This document shows, piece after piece, positions 39,001 to 51,000 of a DNA stretch of 64,000 nucleotides. The stretch spans positions 7,707,161 through 7,771,160 of the forward strand of contig CM055897.1 in assembly GCA_029582155.1 (NCBI GenBank), written 5' to 3'. A program made the position numbers and the translations under genes. Position 1 is the first letter of the stretch, and each line of letters opens with the position of its first letter. Below the pieces are notes generated by a model, which was not told the DNA's origin, made no database searches, and worked only from the letters and a program-made list of their open reading frames with translations. The DNA is from Panopea generosa. Lineage: Eukaryota > Mollusca > Bivalvia > Adapedonta > Hiatellidae.

Positions 39001-42000
39001 ATGCTTAGTAATGTTCTAACCAGGAAAACTTCGAGCGTGATTTGCCAAAGTTGAAAGAACTTGTTTCACAATCGAAGTAAAATAGATAAGTTTAAACTAA
39101 TGCTTAAAACAATTTGTATTTTACGATATCAATGTGCCAATGATTTGTATTGATATGTTACACCATACAGCAAGCATCTTCTTAATATATGTCGATACTA
39201 GTAAATTCGTTTTCCTTTCATACGATCCTTCATATCGAACTTACTGTAATTCCGAGACCATAACCTTTGTCTATGACATCGTTTTCATGTAAGATTAGTT
39301 GTGACATTTGTCCAGACGGCCCAGTGGTAAGGACGTATACACCATTTATATACCTGTAAACAAGAACCGAGGTAAATATGTATAATATGTTGTTTTTTTT
39401 GTGGTATAATACAGAATTGAAATAAAATTTGAGTATGAAGAAGTATATAATTTTTTATGTGTTAATTTATAATATGGTTATTATAATAGAATGCTTGCTT
39501 TCCATGCTTGCTTTCCATTTTGTTTATGTATGTTGAGACAAAAAACTTTTCAAAATGTTCTAACAAAATATGTATGTTTTAACAGGAAACAAAAATATGT
39601 TTTTGATCGCATGTAGCTTTTAATAATAAGTAATAATAATTTAGATATAATAATAATTTAAATATTAATATTACGTATAATTGAAAATATTCTGTCCCGA
39701 AGCAATACTTTAAAAGTCCTAAGCAATATTTTAAAATATTTATGAGTTCGTTTAAATATTTGAAAAAAAAAATATTTTAGATTCAATCAGTTATTTTTTT
39801 TCTATTGAATGTGCTATTCAGTATTCAATGTCTGTGATAATGGTTAATCAATCAATGACACATGCTTTGATCTTGTATAGATTTTATTGCCTAAAAATGT
39901 ATCATACACTGTCAATAAATGGTTGTTTAAACGTCTGACTATGTTTTCAAACAATTTTTGCCTACTTTAAAAGTCAGACATACTCAAGGGCGGTTTTAAG
40001 GTTGTTCACGTACTGCACGAGACAATCCGTTATAATATACCTTTATCAACAAAACAATAGATTTATAGTACAGCTATAGCACATGTATTCTGAAAGCAAA
40101 CATAAGCTACATAAAACACTTCTCTGCTGTAATTATGCCGATACTAAATGCAAATCAAACTCTCATCAATTCGGTGCGCATTCGATGCACTGCAGTAAAG
40201 AGCACCATTTAACACATTCCCGAACTTAATAGTTCCGCCATATCATATAATCATCCAATTATCAACACGTTTATAGGACACTAAAGAATATAATTCAGTT
40301 TCCACGATGTCACAAACACCACATTTTCAAAATTTAAATCAAAATATTTTAAATTGCCACCGACAATAAACGGATATACAATTGATTTCATGCATCGTTA
40401 ATTGTTTGGTTCGGTATAAATAAATTACCAGTATACATAATAGTTGTAATCATCTACATCTACCGGGCTGATAAAGTCACATCGAAATATCAGATTAGGT
40501 TTGTTATATGGTCCGCCATTACCGTTTGCTTTACTGTAGACAAGATCTGCCTTAACTTCAACTGTCTCTGGCAGTATATCTATTGCAGCTTCATCTGGAA
40601 ATATTAATTAATCAATTAAAACGTATATTTTTATTAATGCGTCAGTTCTAATAGTTATGTAGCATTTGCAATGGAATACGTTATATAATATTTAATGTAA
40701 ATATTTTGATAGATATTTGTATTACTAATAATAAATAGACAACATATACACATTACATAAAGCATATTTTAAGGCTTCAGTCTTTAATTAAGTTTAATAT
40801 TAATTTATCTTAGCGCGATTGTGAAGAAAGCTCAAAACTTGTATTAACCGCTCTCGAGCTCACTTCCTGGGTCGAACCAGTATTGTGTGATATTTTTGAA
40901 AGGTATTGCGTCGAGCTCGAATTTTGACAATACATGTGTATTAATCATATATATCAAATGGTTAGTTCCAACAGTTGTACTTACTTTGTCTATCCAGAAG
41001 AAATTCTGAAATATATATAACATTGATTGTATAGGTTAGTAATAAAAGTGATATATAACTATTAAGTTTACATTTCTATGGTGGTAATCTTATTAACACG
41101 ACATCTTATTAAATATGTTGTTTTTTTTTTGTTTACCCATAAGTTGAAGAGCTTGCTAAAAATGATATATTTGCCACTGGGAAACATCCGATTGGAATGT
41201 TTTTGCGTAATGAAATTACTCCACGGTAAAACCTTGTCTATATACTCAGATTTACGTCATCTCCTTCTATATAATTTTCTTCAACTGGAAGACACTTATA
41301 AAAAAGAAAAATCTCCTATTACATTTATTGTCAGTTAAGAAGAAATTGATTACATTTATAATATGCATACGTAACTCGTACAATTTACTGTAAATAACGA
41401 TATGTATTTTGGGCCGGATGCCTTTGTTTACGAATTAAAACAGTGTATTGTATCGTCTACCTGAAAAAGCTATATAATGATTCGATGCAATATTAACTTT
41501 ACCTTGTTCACACATGATCCCTTGGAATCCTTCTGCGCATGTGCAGTTAAATGAGCCAGGAATATTAGTGCAGTTACCACCATTCAGACATGGAGTACTG
41601 GTGCATGACTTGTCGTCTGTAATAAACGGCCAATGTCAATATTGATAAAGTAAGCAGTACCGAAACATTACTGACAGTTCTACATGTTGCTTATTTGACC
41701 TATATAAGTAAAAATATTGTGGTTGGTATTTACAAAATAAAGAAGAAGATTAATAATGAGAAGGTTCAGTAAAACCGAATATACGTATTTTTTGCTTAGG
41801 TTGTGTTTAACACGATAATAATCAATCTCATACTATGATCTCGAACGAATACAGGTGTTTTAAAATGACTGTAAAGTAAGTAGGTAGTTCGCAGTTGGTA
41901 GTTGGGGATTCGAATAACCAACTACCGACCAGCTGCCAGTTGGGGATTCAGATTTTATATTAGTTTACATACATTTATTATTGATTATATTTTTAAACAT

Positions 42001-45000
42001 ATTAACACAAGTAAAATATGTAAATGAAGTAGTAATTATAATAACGAATCCGAATCCCAAACTGGCAGCTGGTCGGTAGTTGGTTATTCGAATCCCCAAC
42101 TACCAACTGCGAACTACCTACTAACTTTACAGTCATTGTTTTAAAAGTTTGACAATTTTGGCGATGGGGTTTCTTTCTCGCTCATATAAGTTCTTATGTT
42201 AATGCGTAGGTGAATCATAAACGTAATGACTTTATTAACAGTCATACGGTAGGAATCAATGACACATAGCGCATGTCACATATGTGTTGTTCCAATTGTT
42301 TGATGCGTGTTGTATTTTATATTAAAACCTTTATACTATCTCTCATTCACAGACTCAATAAAACACAATTCCCTCTTATATATTCATGGTTTTGTCCCCT
42401 AATTCCAAAGCATATTTTACCCGATATAAATCACTTACATGAACATGTAGGCTCAGTCCCGGACCATACTCCATTCGGCTGACAAATCCTTGTCAGACTA
42501 CCGTCGTTATGTGTGTAGTCAGTTATACATACGTATGTTGCGTTTCCTCCTTCTGTGGTTTTTGTAACGTCAACGTCTGATGTCGGTAAATTCTCAGGGT
42601 TGCCACACTCAGCTGTTAATATACATTAGGGCATAAGTTATTATTTATAATTAAATTCCACATTTTTACACATGTTCAAGTATATGTATAATTGATTATT
42701 GAAATAGTATGTTGAGTTATCTAGTTCATGTACTCCGTTTATCAATTGAACTGTTAAAACTGTTATTATGTATTTTATATTATTTCAAATATAAATGCAT
42801 TTAGAAAAAAATGTTATTACAATGTCTTTAACAATGTCAGATGTTTTATTATCGTGCACACCTGAACAAGTACAGAACCGGACATACAATCACGAGGTCC
42901 CTACAAGTATTACTCATTAAAGTAATAGTTAAGATATGCATTATTCAACTATATCAATGTCTATATCAATGTCTATTATATCAATGTCTATATCAATATC
43001 TATATATATGTCTATATCAATATCTATATCAATGTCTATTATATCAATGTATATATCAATATCTATGTCTATTATATCAATGTTTATATCAATGTCTGTT
43101 ATATCAATGTATATATCAATGTCTATATCTATGTCAATTATATCAATGTCTATATCAATGTGTATATCAATGTATATTATATCAATGTATATATCAATGT
43201 CTTAATCAATGTCTATATCAATATCTATATCAATTTCTATTATATCAATGTCTTTATTAATGTCTATATCAATGTCAATAGCGATGACTATTATATCACT
43301 GTCTACAGCAATGTCTATTATATCAATGTTTATATCAATTTCTATTCTATCAATGTCTATATCAATGTTTATTATATCAATGTCTATATAAATGTTTATA
43401 TCTATGTTTATTTATCAATGTTTATATCAATGTCTATTATAGCAATGTCTATATAAATGTATATATCTATGTCTATTATATCAATGTTTATATCAATGTC
43501 TATATATATGTCTATTATATCAATGCCTATATCAATGCCTATATCAATGCCTATTATATTAATGTCTATATCAATGTATATTTTATCAATGTCTATAACA
43601 ATGTTTATTTTATAAATGAATATAGCTATGTCTTTTATATCAATCTCTGTTATATCAATGACTATACTAATGTCTATAGCAATGTCTATATCAATGTCTA
43701 TAGCATCGTTATTATATCAATGTATGTTATCAATGTTTATTATATCATTGTCTATATCAATGTCTATAATAACAATGTCACTACCAATGCCTATGTTTTC
43801 ATTGTTTATCCAAATTTCTAATATATCAATGTCTATAACAATGTATATTTTATCAATATCTATAGCAATGTCTATTATATCAATGTCTATAGCAATGTAT
43901 ATTATATCAATGTCTATTATATCAATGTCTTTATCAATGTATATAATATAAATGTCAATACCAATGCCTATTTTTTCATTGTTTATAGCAATGTCTATTA
44001 TATCAATGTCTATTTTATCAATGTCTTTATCAATGTCTATAATATAAATGTCAATACCAATGCCTATTTTTTCATTGTTTATAGCAATGTCTATTATATC
44101 AATGTCTATTGTATCAATGTCTTTTATATCAATGTCTATATCAATGTCTATAATATCAATGTCAATACCAATGCCTATTTTCTCATTGTTTAAAGCAATG
44201 TCTGTTATATCAATGTCTATATCAATGTATATTTTATCAATGTCTATAACAATGTCTATTATATCAATGTATATAACAATGTATGTTATATAAATGTATA
44301 TAGCTATGTCTATTATATATATGTCTGTTATATCAATGTCTATACCAATGTCTATACCAATGTTTATAGCAGCGTCTATTATATCAATGTCTATAACAAT
44401 GCCTATTATATCAATGTCTATATCAATGACTATTATATCAATGTCTATATCAATGTATATTTTATCAATGTCTATAACAATGCCTATTTTATAAATGTAT
44501 ATAGCTATGTCTATTATATCAAGGATTATAGCAATGTCTATACCAATGTCTATGCAGCGTCTATTATATCAATGTCTATTATCAATGTATATTATATTAA
44601 TGTCTATATCAATGTCTATAATATCAATGTCAATACGAATGCCTATGTTTTTCATTGTTTATAGCACTGTCTTATACATGTATATCAAATGTCTATAACA
44701 ATGCCTATTACATCAATGTCTATAACAATGTTTATTATGTCAATGTCTATATCAATGTCTATTATATCAATGTTTATATCAATGTATATTTTATCAATGT
44801 CTATAACAATGCCTACTTTATAAATGTATATAGTTATGTCTGTTATAGCAATGTCTATAGCAATGTCTATAGTATCAATGATTATATCAATGTTTATTTT
44901 ATCAATCTCTAAATCAATGTTAAATGTTAAAGCAGTAAATATAATTACAAGATGATTTCATTACACTGCATACCTGCACACGTGGGAGCTGTACCAGACC

Positions 45001-48000
45001 ATCCTGAAGAAAGAGTACACGTCCTCAAGAGATCTCCGCCAGTATGAGAGTATCCTGGTTGACAGGTATATGTTGCTGTTCCGCCTGTTACTATGACTGA
45101 AGCTGTTGGTGGAACATCAGGCGAGACACACCAATCTATTACTGATAAAACGAATCAGCAACACGAAATATCAAACTAATAGAAGTATTTAACAACTTTA
45201 CTAATTCAAGAAGCAACATTTGTCCAATAATGGGACAAATATGCAAAGAAAATTGTGCTGGGCATCACCAATCTAGCACTATCGTTGTCATTGAAATAAC
45301 GGTTCACTACATGAAAGTACCCATGACTACTGCATTTATAAACTTTAAGTAAACATTTATTACAGGAGACAAAGTATATACGCCACATAGCCAATAATCA
45401 ATACGTAAAATAATCATAACAGTTTCAACCGCTTTATTTTACAATTGTGAAACAAGTTTTGACAACTTAAGCAAATCGCGCTCGAAATCTTCCTGGGTAG
45501 AATCAGTACTAAGCATCTCTCGCAAAATAATAGAAAGCGTGCTTCAAACAAGGCAAGTTTAAACACTTTTTTATCTTTATGTCATCGCATTGATGGAAAG
45601 ATGTTGTAATTCATTTTATTTTGTTCTTGTTGTTTTGTTAAATAATTCATGTACGTTTCTTTATTTTTGTGTTGAAATAATTACAATTTGATAAAATAGT
45701 GACTGATAAGCCTTATTAGGCTGGGTATTTCTTAACTTTTATTAACATTATTGCTAATGTTATCAATCTTATCATGTATTGTACCTGTCACTTTAATAAA
45801 TTAATATATAGGTAAACATATGCAGATAAAGTGTCATGCGTAAGTACACCATGCATAGCAGTGGCGGAGGATCGAACACACGACTCTCCGATCCTTGGAC
45901 AGATGATCTACCACTAGACACACAAACAAACACACGCACACACGTCACAAATAGTTTCTGTTTTATTGCTACCTTTGTATATTAGATAATTCAATCCATA
46001 AATATATAAATATATATTTTAATTTACATACTATCATTAAAATTCCAAAACGTAAATCTTTTCTTCCTCCTCAACTTTGGTCTTTGAAGACGACGTATTA
46101 TAACTGTAACAACAAAATTATAAACATAAAACTATAAACAAATTTATACAATTACAATATCTCTAATTAAAACATCAATTAAAAAACTATATTTCATTTG
46201 TATATGCATACTATCATATAATTGATCCTTTGAACACACATAATATGTATTAAACTAAACGTTGAAAATATCTGACTCGGTTTTATCGAGTCTGGCCATG
46301 AATGGTCATAAATATGTAACACTCTTCGTGACCTATTTCACCGCCTTCAGCTGTTCTCGTGGACAGATTCAGTGAAATCAAAACTGCAACTTTCATTTGT
46401 GATAACTAACTTTTTAAAAATGTTATTTAGAAAATAAGAAAAGTTTGTGTTCATTAAGTAAAAAAAAACAATTAAGAAACCACGATCGCTCTCTTTGGGT
46501 TTCCTAATTGTTAATTGTTTACTTAATGAACACTAACTGGCTTAGTGTTAAACGTCACTTGACTAACAGTTTGACGTCATTTGAATGACTAATGGCAGAG
46601 CTACGATAAAAGCAAAGATGACTGACGTTTGAAAATTGATGTTTGCTAACGCCGTTTCTAAGCATAGCTCGCGCGGTTTTGAAGTCAATTAAGGTAGGAG
46701 TCTGTGCTATGTCATTCATGCGTGCGCTAGACGACGAACCTCTTATTTATTAAAACTGAACTTAATGATTAAATTATTTATTTTGTAGGCTATTTTAACA
46801 ACTGTGAAAATTTAAGCGATTTCATTGTTTGTCAAATGAGGTTAAACACCAAAGTACATAAATGACACCATATTGGTACCGTACCTGATCTCTCTTGATT
46901 AGTAGAATATTATGTTGTGCAATCATAATATGTGTCCGTTCTTTCTGATAAGTGTTGTATCAATGTTTTAAATACGTGCATGTGAATATAACTTTAAGGA
47001 AATTAATTAGAGCAGTTTTATTTTAGCGTATTTCACTAAATGGAACCTATTGAAATATGTTATTATGTTAATAAAAAACATTTCAAACTATATAAAGGGA
47101 TTATTACACATTAAAGTTGCAAATGGAGACTTTTACTATATGTTATGCACATAAAACAGTGTCGGTACTCCCTCAATGCCATAAATACTTTATCACGGGA
47201 CGCGAAAAACTACTGTCAATATTTACATCTCTGTAAACATTCCGACTATAGCTTCTCAATTCCAAAAATATCCGTGCGTGCACCTGATCATGTGTAAACT
47301 ACGCATCTGTACACAAATATTCACACAACCGATTTAACACTTGAGTTGAAAATATAATGAATTAAATAGATATGAGCACGCCCTAACCATAACATACATA
47401 CACACTTGTTTGCCAAAAGGTCAGCCATTAGTGTTGAACGTTTGTTAAAAATGTTTGGTGTTGTTTTATATGTAGAACAGTATCATGTCCATAATCGATA
47501 TTAGTATTTGATTTACTGTGCCTCATGACAGTGTCATGTCCATAATCGATATTAGTATTTGATATAACGTGCCTCATGACAGTATCATGTCCATAATCGA
47601 TAAAAGTATTAGATTTGCCGTGTCTAATGATGATCTTAACCACCACCAAAATAATAATTAGAATTATATACCAGTTTGTTCTGTAAAGTTGTCACTTTCA
47701 TCAATCTTCACAACCCATTGTCCTGATGCTGAACATTCCATCCGTCTTACAGTTCCACCACCTTCATACACACATACAGTGCCGACCTCAACCACAGATC
47801 CATCAGGATCAATTATGTTCGACCTATTGTCATAACATACCTCAGGATATGCATCGTTGTACATGTACATGCTACATGTTTCCGCTGTTGTGTATTCTAC
47901 TGTCTGTTTGATAAAGAAACAAACTAAGGCATGTGTGCAAAATAAGTAATTGCTTACAATGTCATATATGTATATCTAAGACAAAGAATTCATTTGTATT

Positions 48001-51000
48001 AGTCTCCATTTTATATTTTCATAAATGTTCCAGTTATATACAACGTGGAGTTATGCTTTTTTCCCATTTGTCTTGTTTGAATGAAAAAAAGAAACATTAG
48101 TCAAACAGGAGACACAGAAACCAATAAACACGTCCATCAAAATTTTAAATATAAATAGTAACTACATAACCCAATGACATGTTAAAATAGCACAGGACAT
48201 GTATAATAAAATTATTTAATTTACAACAATGAAATGATAATGATAACAGTGATAATAATAATAATAATGAAAATATAATAATTATTATAATGATAAATAA
48301 TACTGATAATAATAATAATAGTAATTATAATAGTAATAATAATAAATATTTTGACGAGGACGAGTGAGTTAAATTTGAGAACGAAATAAGTCAGTTATGT
48401 ACAGATAATAAATATTGTCTGTTGATTGGCGATGTCAATGCTCGCACTTCTCAACTGCTCGATTTTTTAAACGCCGATAGTTTTCTTACCGACTATTTTA
48501 ACTTTGATGACGAAACCATTGCGCAATTCCAAACATCACACATTATAGAGGGAATGGGGTTCCTTTTAAATCGCCACTCACAAGATACTAAAATAAATAC
48601 GCACGGGCTTATCGAGTTATATAGAAATAGTAACCTATCTATATTGAATGGTTGATTAGGTAGTGATAAATCCCACGGTCTTTTTACAGATAACAGAAAT
48701 CAGATTTTATTGAGACGTAAACTATACATTTTTTTGTCTAACACATGTTATTAACATTCAAAATGTCTCATGAAAGATACATTATATAACACATGGAATA
48801 GAATATACATACAATTCTTAGCATTTCGAGATCTATCATACAAATCATAAGTTATTTTAGCATTTATAAATTTTATCAAAATGTAGCCAATTCAAACTAT
48901 AATTATAAACTTTCTAATGAGTTTAAACTTAACGATTAATATTTTTATGCTAGTCTATATTTGTATTATATGTTGATTAAATAAATTTTTGTGTAGGGCA
49001 AAAGATTCGTAAGCATAGTTACCTAAGTTTCTGAGATCCTTGACTTTATTTGTTTGCATCAATATGATATATTTATAAACACTTGGTTTCTTAAACAAAA
49101 ATGAACTGGCGTATTGTTTACAGATTTGCATATATACAGAACAAACAAGTACAAAATGATACTCATCATCAATATCTGAACAATTACATAAAGTACAATA
49201 TCTCATATCTCTGTCGACCCTATTTGGCATGTAGCGCCCCGTTTCGATGCGCAGCTGATGTGAGGACAATCTTAACCTCTTTAAAGGTATTCTGAATTTA
49301 CAAGGTAATACATTAAGGTAAATTTCGAATTCAAACGACTGTTTAAAATGTTTGTATAAAATAAGTTTGCCGCTGGTAGATATGTCATTACACCAGCTTT
49401 GCTTGAATACATCAATAACTCTTTGCTTAAACATTAAGTGAAAACGTTTTAATTCAACCGCTGCTGGATTAATCCATACATAAGAAAATCCGTAGTTATC
49501 TAAGAGTGATTGGACACCGTGAGCCCAATTTTGAATACCTGTTTTGCAATCCTCTAACAAGGAGTTATATAAGTGAACAATTAATATATTATTACAACAA
49601 ATTATTTTACTCCAAAACTTTATGATCCGTGTATATCGTGTAACAAATAAAGGATATCTTCCAAGTTCCCCGTAAATACCAACAATACAAGTAAAAGATT
49701 TAACATTTAATAATGATTTGCAAAATTTAAGATGAATTCTCCATGTGGGACTATTTCAGGCATCCCACTGGCTTATCGAGAGATGTTACCCCCCCCCCCC
49801 CCCCCCCTCCCTTGATATCGGCGGTTTTTACTACTTACCTGGCTAAACCATCATATTTGGTTTACATAGAAACATAACGGAGAAATTTAATTTTATCGTT
49901 ATAACTTTTTCATTATTAAATTGCCAACCTATTACAACGTCTAGCCATTAAGTTAAAAATATAACCTTTATCATGATAAAATAAAAGTTAAAATAAGTTT
50001 ACGCCTTCTTGCTGCCTTTTTTGATTTTATAACAGCATATATGCTCCTTATATGTTCTATATAAAAAATACTCAAAACACGTTTTCGGCCACTTATAATG
50101 TCTTATAAACCTTAGTTGTGATTTTTTGCCAACCTATTACAACGTATACGTTCATTGCAAATAAAAGTCTCTTTACGATGATATTTTGATATAGAAAATA
50201 TGATAATTGCATCTTGCTTCCATTTTGATTTGAAAATGAGACAAAATGTAATTCTGATTTATTTTCTGTATGTTCAATAGAGCGTACTATTGAACCCAAT
50301 ACAGCATATTACAGTACCCAATTAAATACAGCATGTATGTCGCTATATCAGCCGGCAGATGTTGGTCAGAACTGACATGTTTATATACACATGGTGATAT
50401 TGCAAGTTATGTGTAGTTTAAAGTGTTGTTTTTATTTATGTATTTTACTTATATTGTAAAGAATAGATTTATATTAATTTCATATTTTAACTAAAGAACC
50501 TTCAAAAAACTTCCAATTCAAGTACATTTCTTTTGTAAACCAAAACATTATTTAATGGTTTATTTTTTTGCACAAATATATGTTTTAATGTCTATGTTAT
50601 GAAATAATTCAGTGGACATAGAAAGAAAATCAATAAAGATCAAAACCAGTGACTAAATAACAACAATACTTTACGCGAGGCATATTAATTGAACAAAGAG
50701 ATTTGATGTAATTGGTTGATACGTATGTTAATACAGCATAATTAGCATATCATTGTTTTGAATTACTCAATTTAATGATCTTTTTAAGATAATTTTAAAA
50801 ATGCGCAAGAGCGCTCTTTTTCTTAATCAGCTTTTAATTCAAAACTTGGTTGATTGCAGCTTTTAGTATAAAGATTTGCAATATTTTACAAATAACTTTA
50901 TCGTGTAAAATAATTGTTCTTTACATTGATGTGCATAAAGAATGAATGAATCAATCAATCAATCTTATAATACCTTTAGAATGGCTTTGTACAAGTTTAA

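Noticed and set aside
42841-44912. Series of Met-Ser-Ile and Tyr-Gln-Cys repeat frames
   Set aside because: By-products of the 12/15-bp minisatellite, open in all three plus frames. They lie in an intron of a minus-strand gene.
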